Assembly (NCBI RefSeq): GCF_004114375.1
Contig: NZ_CP034692.1
Span: 2,728,001 to 2,792,000 of the forward strand
Length of the DNA: 64,000 bases
Direction: 5' to 3'
Origin: Halorubrum sp. BOL3-1
Lineage (GTDB): Archaea; Halobacteriota; Halobacteria; Halobacteriales; Haloferacaceae
The position numbers and the translations under genes were made by a program. Positions 57,497 through 64,000 of this stretch are shown here, in pieces; the first letter of the stretch is position 1, and the number at the start of each line of letters is the position of its first letter. The notes beneath the pieces were generated by a model. That model saw only the letters and a list, made by a program, of their open reading frames with translations, had not been told where the DNA came from and made no database searches.

Positions 57497-59701
57497 TCAG
57501 CGGTTCGACGCGTCGCGGTCTCCGTCCTCGTCGTTTCCGTCCTCATCGTCTCCGCCCTCGTCGCTCTCGCCTCCGCCCTCGCCGGCCGCCTCCTCGTCCG
57601 CCTCGTCGTGGTCCGCGACGTACGCGTCGTCGAGGTGCGGCTGCTCGTCGTCGAGGTCCTCGTCGGTCAGGTCGGGACCCGCCGAGCCGTCGTCCGGAAC
57701 GTCGACGACGGCCGCCGAGTCGACGGTGTCCGCGTCGTCACCGGCCGGGTCGTCTCCGCCCGCGTCGGTCTCGGCGTCGCTCGGGGCGTCGCTCGCGGCG
57801 TCCCGGACGTGGGTCCCGCGCGACTCCTCGGGATCGCGCTCGACGCCGCCGCCGGGCACGTCGGCGTTTCGGGCGCCCGAGCCGAACAGCCGCTGACGGA
57901 GCGACCGGGCGCTCGGGCGCTCGGTGAGCAGGACCGAGGCGTCGACGTCGTGGATGACGTCGAGGTGGAGCGAGTTCGACACCAGCCGCGAGAGCAGTCC
58001 CTTCTCCGTCGCGCCGATGATAACGAGCGTCTTGTCGGCCGCCGCCTCGACGATGGCCGGCTCGATGTCACCGCCGTCGTCGACGACGAACTCGGCGTCC
58101 GTGAGGCCGTGTTCGTCGGCCCACGCCGCGAGGAACGACCTCCCGTTCTCCCGGTTCTCCGGGCCGTCGACCACGTGGAGCAGTGTCACTTCGGCGTCGG
58201 CGGTGTCGGCAAGCACCTGCGCCACCTCCGCGCTCAGGTCCGAGTCCGGTCCCCCGGAGGTGGGGATGAGGATCCGCGAGGCGTCCAGTTCCTGCTCGTT
58301 CAGGATGAGGAAGTCGCAGGGGAGCTGGTTCGTGAGCTCGTCGATGGGGCGCTCCGCGCGGGCGGCGTTCCACAGCTGGTCGTCGCCCCAGCCCATCAGC
58401 ACCGAGTTCGGACGCGTCCGGCGGGCCATGTTGAACACCTCCTCGAACGAGCGGTGTGAGACGACCGTCGACGTCGACACCTCGACGTCGTAGTCGGCCG
58501 CCGTCGACCGGAGGTTCGCCATCCCTTCGGCGGAGACGTCCGCGATCCGCTGACCCGCGTCCCCGGAGGACAGCGACATGCGCTCCGGCGCCTGGACGAC
58601 GTGGACGATGTGGACGACGCCGTCCTCGTGGCTGCTCGCGAGCCGCGCCGCCAGCTCGACGATCGGGCCGTCGGTCCGGGAGTTCGTGATGGGCACCATG
58701 ATCCGGTACCCCTCGCCCGCGAACAGCGTCGCCTCCGTGGCGTCGAGGGTGGGGACGTACGACCGTCCGGCCGCGCGGCCGAACACCCACTCCGGCACGG
58801 TGAGCCGCCGGCTCATGCCCTCGAAGCGCGCCTCTTCGAGGCGCTCCTCGCTGGTCTGGAAGTAGTTGACGAGCGTGACTAGGACGACCCCGCCGATGGT
58901 GTTCCCGAGTAACACCGGGACGACGAACCCGACGAGCCCGTCGTAGAGACCGACCGCGCCCGAGGTCTGGCCCAGGTTCTGTGCGAAGATCAGGTACAGC
59001 ACCTCCGTGAACGAGACGACGACGTGGTAGAGGTTCCCGAGCGGGATCGCGAGGAACGCGAGGTAGACGACCGCGAGCCGAGTGAACGAGTCCGTCGAGG
59101 CGAAGCCGACCCAGACGACCCCGGCGACGATCAGCCCCGCCATCGCGGCCTTGAAAAAGAGCGGCCAGAAGCCCAGCTCGAAGCCGGAGCTGGAGATCTT
59201 GACGGCGGCGTCGACGGTGTCGCCCGTGAAGACGCCGCCGTACGAGAGGACGACCGCCCCGAACGCGCCGCCGGTGAAGTTCCCCGCGAGGACGATGGTC
59301 CAGTGGCGTAGCAGCGTCGGGAGGCTCGCGAGCCGTTCGAGCGAGAGCGCCACCGGCGGGAGCGTGTTCTCGGTGTACAGCTGGTACCCCCCGATGATGA
59401 TGTAGATGAACCCGAGCGGGTACAGCATGACGCTCAAGATCGGATGGGAGTCGGTCGACGCCGTCAGCGAGGCGTACAGCATGAACGTGATCGTGATCGC
59501 CAGCCCCGCCGCGAGCCCGCTGAAGAACAGCTCGCGGCTCCCCGAGGTCACCTCCTCGTCCGCGGCGGCGATGATCCGCTGGAACACCTCGTCGGAGGAG
59601 AACCGGTCCCTGACGGCCTCACCGACCGCCGGTGCGCCGCTGCGGGACCGCTCGACGACCTCTCGCATCGAATCGTCGTCGGGTCGCTCTGAGTCGGTCA
59701 C
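57497..59701 (-). CDS. FNT channel fused to two UspA domains
   Basis: 734 aa fusion. N-terminal formate/nitrite transporter (FNT) domain (residues about 20-275, six helices, with IVLAGNFTGGAFGAVVLSYG and LGNTIGGVVLVTLVNYFQ as the two NPA-like half-helix regions). Then two Usp domains: VPITNSRTDGPIVELAARLA (about 320-455) and ILIPTSGGPDSDLSAEVAQV (about 460-610), the latter ending IGATEKGLLSRLVSNSL. A 110-residue Asp/Glu tail follows. Start is GTG 59701, with TTTTTAT about 27-30 bases upstream. Likely a nucleotide-regulated small-anion channel. Confidence 0.86.
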   Translation of the reverse strand: MTDSERPDDDSMREVVERSRSGAPAVGEAVRDRFSSDEVFQRIIAAADEEVTSGSRELFFSGLAAGLAITITFMLYASLTASTDSHPILSVMLYPLGFIYIIIGGYQLYTENTLPPVALSLERLASLPTLLRHWTIVLAGNFTGGAFGAVVLSYGGVFTGDTVDAAVKISSSGFELGFWPLFFKAAMAGLIVAGVVWVGFASTDSFTRLAVVYLAFLAIPLGNLYHVVVSFTEVLYLIFAQNLGQTSGAVGLYDGLVGFVVPVLLGNTIGGVVLVTLVNYFQTSEERLEEARFEGMSRRLTVPEWVFGRAAGRSYVPTLDATEATLFAGEGYRIMVPITNSRTDGPIVELAARLASSHEDGVVHIVHVVQAPERMSLSSGDAGQRIADVSAEGMANLRSTAADYDVEVSTSTVVSHRSFEEVFNMARRTRPNSVLMGWGDDQLWNAARAERPIDELTNQLPCDFLILNEQELDASRILIPTSGGPDSDLSAEVAQVLADTADAEVTLLHVVDGPENRENGRSFLAAWADEHGLTDAEFVVDDGGDIEPAIVEAAADKTLVIIGATEKGLLSRLVSNSLHLDVIHDVDASVLLTERPSARSLRQRLFGSGARNADVPGGGVERDPEESRGTHVRDAASDAPSDAETDAGGDDPAGDDADTVDSAAVVDVPDDGSAGPDLTDEDLDDEQPHLDDAYVADHDEADEEAAGEGGGESDEGGDDEDGNDEDGDRDASNR

Positions 59702-59822
59702 TGGCGGAGGACACGGCACCCCGATAAAAATTCCTTGCTCTTCCGTTCACGGGGTCGAAAAACGACCGGACTCCGGCGGGTTCGGAGCGGTTCGACGAGA
59801 ACCGTCGGCGGCCGCCGCGGAC

Positions 59823-61115
59823 TCAGGCGCGCTCGACGGTCACCGTTCGGACCTCGACGGCGACCTCGCCGTCGACCACGGTCTCGATCCGGTCGTCGAG
59901 CGCGGGCGCGATTCCATCGACGGTGCCGCCGGGCGGTACGCCGACCGTGACCACCGCCCGATCGGTTTCGAGCGGTGGAACCGTTCCGGTCCGCTCGACG
60001 GTCAGTTCGAGCAGTTCGTACTCCGAGTTCAGCGCCGTCAGCTCGTCGCTCGCGGCGGCTCGGATGTCGGTCTCGGTGGTCGAGGCGACGTACGACTCGT
60101 AGGTGACGCCGCCGAGGAACACCGAGAGGAGCGCGATGGCGGCGACGAGGACGCCGACGCGCTTGAGGAACGCGGCGCGCGCGTCGTCCTCGCGGAACCA
60201 CCGCTGCGGGCGGTACCCCTCGTACCACAGCATGACGAGCGCCGAGAGATCGATCGAGAGGACGTTCACCGCGACGATGACGCCCGCGCCGATCACGAGC
60301 CGCGGAATGCGGAAGGCGATCCCGACGCCGACCGCGGCCGCGGGCGGGATGAGCGCCACCGCGATCATCACGCCGACGAGCGTCGCGGAGACGCCGGTCA
60401 TCAGCGAGACGATACCCGCGATCCCGGCGCCGACCGCGACGACGAGGACGAGGACGTTCGGCGCGAGCCGTTCGGACACCTCCGCGAGTTCGAGCGGGTC
60501 GAGCCCGGGCGGGACCAGTGCGAGCGAGCGCAGCGCGAACGCGAACAGCGTCGCCGCGAGGACCGCGACCGCGACGCCCAGCACCTGCATCCGCACGCCG
60601 CGCCGGAACAGCGCCTCGTCGTCGACGACGGTGCCGACCGCGGCCGACATCGCCGGGCCGATGAGCGGCGCGATCACCATCGACCCGACCACGGTCGCGG
60701 GGGAGTCCAGCAGCAGCCCCGCCGTCGCGATCACCGCAGAAATGACGGTCATCAGCACGTAGGTCCCCAGCCCCGACGCGAGTCCGTCCGCCTTCGCCTG
60801 AAGCTCCTCCCGGGAGATGTGGTCGCCGCCGTGTTCGGCGTTCTCCTCGTACTCGTCTCGGAGCGCCTCGAACCGCCGCGAAATGACCGTTTCGGCCGCG
60901 ACGATGACGGTGTAGGTGCTCCCGTCGATCCCGGCCTCGCGCAGCCGATCGAGGACGGGTTCGACGGCGGCCGTCGGCAGCGGGAAGGTCGCGACCGCGG
61001 TGTACTCCCGGCCGCTCGTCTCGTCGGTGACGACGCAGTCGACCCCCTCGTCGTCGAGCGCGCGGACGACCGCCGCGCGCTTGCCCGCCGGAATCATGAC
61101 CTGAACGAGTCGCAC
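59823..61115 (-). CDS. DUF389 (TIGR00341) membrane protein
   Basis: 430 aa. A soluble ferredoxin-like N-terminal domain (MRLVQVMIPAGKRAAVVRAL, residues 1-80) is followed by the DUF389 membrane domain with about six helices, including DSPATVVGSMVIAPLIGPAM and ALIPPAAAVGVGIAFRIP. Function unknown in general; some DUF389 proteins are regulated transporters. The C-terminal 120 residues are soluble. No operon partners; separated from the FNT-Usp gene by about 120 bases in the same direction. Confidence 0.9.
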   Translation of the reverse strand: MRLVQVMIPAGKRAAVVRALDDEGVDCVVTDETSGREYTAVATFPLPTAAVEPVLDRLREAGIDGSTYTVIVAAETVISRRFEALRDEYEENAEHGGDHISREELQAKADGLASGLGTYVLMTVISAVIATAGLLLDSPATVVGSMVIAPLIGPAMSAAVGTVVDDEALFRRGVRMQVLGVAVAVLAATLFAFALRSLALVPPGLDPLELAEVSERLAPNVLVLVVAVGAGIAGIVSLMTGVSATLVGVMIAVALIPPAAAVGVGIAFRIPRLVIGAGVIVAVNVLSIDLSALVMLWYEGYRPQRWFREDDARAAFLKRVGVLVAAIALLSVFLGGVTYESYVASTTETDIRAAASDELTALNSEYELLELTVERTGTVPPLETDRAVVTVGVPPGGTVDGIAPALDDRIETVVDGEVAVEVRTVTVERA

Positions 61116-61231
61116 GGTGACCGGTCGGACCGACAGCTCTTATAGGATCGGCACGCGGCGGGCGTCACGGTCGCCGCGAGCCACGAGAAACGGAAGTTTA
61201 ATGCGCGAATCGCTCAGACTTTCGGATAAGA

Positions 61232-61480
61232 ATGCTCTCGCCGCTGGTCATCGACACGTTCCTGCTCGACTATCACCTCGGGCACGTCATACTGTTCGGA
61301 CTCGTCGTCTCGCTTCTGGGGGCCGCGCCCCTGAAGTCCCAGAAGGTGATCGCGTCGATCTTGGCCGTCTTCGGTCTCGTCTTCCTGGCGGCGCCGTACA
61401 CGACGATGCCAAAGACGTTCGTCCTCCTCGGCGTCCCGCTGATCCTCGTCGGCACGCTGCTGTGGACGATGTCCCGCTGA
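61232..61480 (+). CDS. Small multi-helix membrane protein
   Basis: 82 aa, three transmembrane segments: DYHLGHVILFGLVVSLLGAA, VIASILAVFGLVFLAAPYTT and TFVLLGVPLILVGTLLWTMS. Unknown function, haloarchaeal style. The start follows an AT-containing stretch AAGTTTAATG at 61193-61202. Ends about 130 bases before thrB, with a T-run between. Confidence 0.75.
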   Translation: MLSPLVIDTFLLDYHLGHVILFGLVVSLLGAAPLKSQKVIASILAVFGLVFLAAPYTTMPKTFVLLGVPLILVGTLLWTMSR

Positions 61481-61581
61481 CGGCGACGCTCGGTCGACTC
61501 CTCGCCTCGTTTCGCTTCCCTCTCATTTCGACGACCGCGACCGATCCCACAGTCGTCTCGTTTCCTGTTCGATCCCGCTCC

Positions 61582-61588
61582 TTTTTTT
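61582..61588 (+). terminator. Oligo-T run before thrB
   Basis: Seven T residues. They can end the transcript of the small membrane protein gene, but also sit 23-29 bases before the thrB ATG where a promoter element would be expected; no better TATA is visible. Confidence 0.4.
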
Positions 61589-61610
61589 CCCCCGGGCGAC
61601 ACTCCCCGTC

Positions 61611-62492
61611 ATGGTAACGGTACGGGCCCCCGCGACGAGCGCGAACCTCGGGAGCGGCTTCGACGTGTTCGGGGCGGCCCTCTCGCGGCCGGCGGACGTC
61701 GTCACGGTCGAGCGGGCGGCAGAGACGACGATCGAGGTCACGGGCGTCGGCGCGCAGTACATCCCGGAGGACCCCGAGAAGAACACGGTCGGCGCCGTCG
61801 TCGAGGCGCTCGACGCGCCCGCACGGATCCACATCGACAAGGGCGTGCGCCCGGCCTCCGGACTCGGCTCCTCGGCCGCGAGCGCCGCGGGGGCCGCGGT
61901 CGCGCTCAACCGGCTGTACGACCGCGGGCTCTCCCGCGAGGAGCTGGTCCCGATCGCCGCCGAGGGCGAGGCGGTCGTCTCCGGCGTCGCCCACTCGGAC
62001 AACGTCGCACCCTCGATCCTCGGCGGCTTCACCGTGACGACCGCCGGAGGAACCCGCTCGGTCGACGCCGCGATCCCCCTCGTCGTCTGCCTGCCCGACG
62101 TCGCGGTGTCGACCCGGGACGCGCGCCGGGTCGTCCCCGAGACCGCCTCGATGGAGGACGTCGTCGAGACGGTCGGTAACGCGGCGACGCTCGCGGTCGG
62201 GATGTGCCGCTCGGACCCCGACCTCGTCGGTCTCGGCATGGACGACCCGGTGGTCACCCCCGAGCGTGCCCGCCTGATCACCGGCTACGACGAGGTCCGC
62301 GAGGCCGCCTTCGACGTGGGTGCGACCGGAGTCACCGTCAGCGGCGCCGGCCCGGCGGTGATCGCCGCCTGCCGCGAGCGCGACCGCCGGGACATCGCCG
62401 CTGCGATGCTCGACGCCTTCGCCGGCGCCGGGATCGAGGCGCGGGCGTACCAGACGCGGATCGGCCGCGAATCGACGGTGATCGACGAATAG
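61611..62492 (+). CDS. thrB: Homoserine kinase
   Basis: GHMP kinase of 293 aa which phosphorylates homoserine on the threonine pathway. Motif 1 VRAPATSANLGSGFDVFGAA, motif 2 KGVRPASGLGSSAASAAGAA (P-loop-like), motif 3 GVTVSGAGPAVIAAC. Complete and with normal length. Start ATG 61611. The downstream folA and thyA genes face it (convergent). Confidence 0.95.
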   Translation: MVTVRAPATSANLGSGFDVFGAALSRPADVVTVERAAETTIEVTGVGAQYIPEDPEKNTVGAVVEALDAPARIHIDKGVRPASGLGSSAASAAGAAVALNRLYDRGLSREELVPIAAEGEAVVSGVAHSDNVAPSILGGFTVTTAGGTRSVDAAIPLVVCLPDVAVSTRDARRVVPETASMEDVVETVGNAATLAVGMCRSDPDLVGLGMDDPVVTPERARLITGYDEVREAAFDVGATGVTVSGAGPAVIAACRERDRRDIAAAMLDAFAGAGIEARAYQTRIGRESTVIDE

Positions 62493-62558
62493 CCGGCGCG
62501 CCCGCCCGGCCGTCCGCTCCACGTCTCGACGGCGGTCGCGGGAGCGACGACCGCGCGG

Positions 62559-63143
62559 TCAGCGTCGCTCGTAGGTGACGAACGCGAGCTCGCCGTCGGT
62601 CTCGCGGTCGACTTCGGTCCACGCGTCGGCGTCCCGCTCGGGGAAGCGCGTGTCGCCGTCGGGACGCTCGGGAATCTCGGTGATCACCAGCCGGTCGGCG
62701 CGGTCGAGGAACCCCTCGTACACCGCCGCGCCGCCGATGACGTAGACGGTATCGACGCCGCGGTCGGCGGCGTCCGCGGTCGCGCGCGAGACGGCCTCGT
62801 CGAGGTCGTTGGCGACGACCGCGCCGTCGGAGAGGTCGCCGTCGCCGATCGCCCGGGTCGTCAACACGACGCTGGTCCGGTCGGGGAGGGGACCCCCGAT
62901 CCTGTCGACGACGCGCTCGTACGTCTTCCGGCCGACGACCACCGGGTGGCCGGTCGTCAGTCCCTTGAAATGCGCCAGATCCGCGGGGTAGTGCCAGGGC
63001 ATCCCGCCGTCGACGCCGATCACGCCGTTCTCGGCGACGGCGGCGACGAGGACGAGGTCGGGATCCGATCCGCCGTCCGGGTCGACCGCGCGTCCGTCGT
63101 CCCCGTCGTCGGCCCCGGTCGGTCCGGCGGACTCGCCCGCCAT
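62559..63143 (-). CDS. folA: Dihydrofolate reductase
   Basis: 194 aa, reduces dihydrofolate made by thymidylate synthase. After an acidic 30-residue N-terminal extension the enzyme starts LVLVAAVAENGVIGVDGGMP with WHYPADLAHFKGLTTGHPVV, HPVVVGRKTYE, then DTVYVIGGAAVYEGFLDRAD for the NADPH site. Its ATG overlaps the thyA stop (TGATG), so the pair is translationally coupled, like the hdrB-thyA pair described in Haloferax volcanii. Confidence 0.95.
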   Translation of the reverse strand: MAGESAGPTGADDGDDGRAVDPDGGSDPDLVLVAAVAENGVIGVDGGMPWHYPADLAHFKGLTTGHPVVVGRKTYERVVDRIGGPLPDRTSVVLTTRAIGDGDLSDGAVVANDLDEAVSRATADAADRGVDTVYVIGGAAVYEGFLDRADRLVITEIPERPDGDTRFPERDADAWTEVDRETDGELAFVTYERR

Positions 63144-64000
63144 CACTCCGCGACCGCGAACGAGATGCCGTCCGCGGAGTCGTAGTCGACGACCTCGACG
63201 TCCTCGTGGGTCAGCTCGTCGAGCGGCACGTCCGCGATCTCGATCCGCGGGCGGTCGCGGGGCGTCCGCGAGAGCTGTTCGAGCAGGCCGGGCACGTGGT
63301 CGTACCCCTCCCGGCCGTTCGGCTCGTCGGGCGCGGTGCGCTCGACCCAGCTTTTCACGCCGAGGTACTCCTCCTTGCTCTCGACGTTCGCGAGCCGCTC
63401 TTGGACGTAGCGGAGGTTGTTCGCGTACCACTTGCCGCGCTCGCCGCGCCCGCAGTAGACGTGCGCGTCGACGACGGTGTGCCCGAATTCCCCGACCTCG
63501 AAGCCGGTCCGCTGCGCGAGCGCGTTCGCGAGCAGCGCGTACGCAGCGACGTTGAACGGGACGCCGAGCGCGATGTCTCCCGAGCGCTGCGTCAGGTGAA
63601 GGTTGAGCCGTCCGTCTTGGACGTTGACGACGAAGGAGTAGTGACACGGCGGTAGCGTCGACACGGCGGCGTTCGCCGGGTGCCACGCGTTCACGACCAT
63701 CCGGCGGGAGTGCGGGTTCTCCGCAAGCGTGTCGAGGACGTACCGGATCTGGTCGAAGGTCCGGCGCGTCGTCCCGTCCTCGTCCTCCTCGACGGTGACC
63801 CAGCGGTGCGCGTCGTCGGGCCACGTCTCGCCCGGGAGTTCGGCGGGCGCCTCCGGAACCGGGTAGCGGCGCCAGAACCGACCGTACGCGGTGTCGAGTT
63901 TGCCCCCCTCATCGGCCCACGCGTCCCAGATCTCCGTCTCCTCGCGGAGGTTTCGAATGTGCTCCTCGCCGGAGAGGTACCACAGGACCTCGTGGATGAG
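63143..64000 (-). CDS. thyA: Thymidylate synthase, C-terminal part
   Basis: ThyA-type enzyme, methylates dUMP using methylene-tetrahydrofolate. The fragment begins LIHEVLWYLSGEEHIRNLRE at the right edge, so only the N-terminal portion is missing. Active site TLPPCHYSFVVNVQDGRL with the nucleophile Cys, preceded by RRMVVNAWHPANAAVS. QRSGDIALGVPFNVAAYALL and VVDAHVYCGRGERGKW are the dUMP and folate contacts. 286 codons including stop are inside the window. Coupled with folA. Confidence 0.95.
   Translation of the reverse strand, partial: LIHEVLWYLSGEEHIRNLREETEIWDAWADEGGKLDTAYGRFWRRYPVPEAPAELPGETWPDDAHRWVTVEEDEDGTTRRTFDQIRYVLDTLAENPHSRRMVVNAWHPANAAVSTLPPCHYSFVVNVQDGRLNLHLTQRSGDIALGVPFNVAAYALLANALAQRTGFEVGEFGHTVVDAHVYCGRGERGKWYANNLRYVQERLANVESKEEYLGVKSWVERTAPDEPNGREGYDHVPGLLEQLSRTPRDRPRIEIADVPLDELTHEDVEVVDYDSADGISFAVAE

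Overview
The window is a 64-kb piece of a haloarchaeal chromosome. The proteins are very acidic (Asp/Glu rich). Codons end mostly in G or C. Many genes have a TATA-like element 25-30 bases before the start codon, which fits leaderless transcription. The gene content is archaeal: ribosomal protein L11 of archaeal type, aIF1A, deoxyhypusine synthase, RadB, HerA and NurA, a SAMP1-like ubiquitin-fold modifier, and ISH3-type and IS1595-type insertion sequences. A Halorubrum-like genus is plausible, but this is an inference from style and not a measurement.

Layout. 0-9.4 kb: 3' part of hisS, a CNNM/CBS membrane protein, a DoxX-like protein, a DJ-1/PfpI protein, L11, a UspA protein, a HerA-type ATPase and an M28 peptidase. 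9.5-14.3 kb: a small RHH-like protein, a Bat-type HTH regulator, an aldo/keto reductase, a hexapeptide acyltransferase, a TetR regulator with its operator, and a cold-shock protein. 14.5-18.1 kb: succinate dehydrogenase sdhCDBA, with sdhA frameshifted by one base. 18.3-24.2 kb: small HTH, uracil-DNA glycosylase, TrkA-type K+ channel, SAMP1-like modifier, deoxyhypusine synthase, a two-gene RHH operon, and folD. 24.2-30.3 kb: a second aldo/keto reductase, a truncated MFS transporter, a HAD phosphatase, a four-CBS protein with a ribosome-hibernation-like tail, radB and a second cspA. 30.5-37.4 kb: a Sco/TlpA/CcdA copper-cytochrome maturation operon, AIM24, an NSS transporter, a geranylgeranyl-reductase-like flavoprotein and a degenerate M24 protein.

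37.6-41.9 kb is a low-GC accessory island next to tRNA-Val(GAC). It holds an orphan protein, a dead IS1595-family element carrying a MITE-like insertion, a fragment of a second IS end, and an ISH3-family element with a C-terminal frameshift. 42-64 kb is again housekeeping: a P-loop kinase, aIF1A, thioredoxin, class-V aminotransferase, methyltransferase, DoxX-like protein, glucose-6-phosphate isomerase, CPBP protease, nurA, a chemotaxis transducer, a DUF2240 pair, NhaC antiporter, NOG1-type GTPase, SIMPL lipoprotein, an FNT-UspA fusion, a DUF389 protein, homoserine kinase, and the overlapping thyA-folA pair.

The most unusual signal is non-coding. A family of about 230-310-base interspersed elements (2158-2456, 22213-22445, 49061-49374 on the opposite strand, and a remnant at 3716-3769) shares conserved blocks but carries stem-loops whose stem sequences differ between copies while pairing is kept. 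That covariation suggests a selected RNA or DNA structure.
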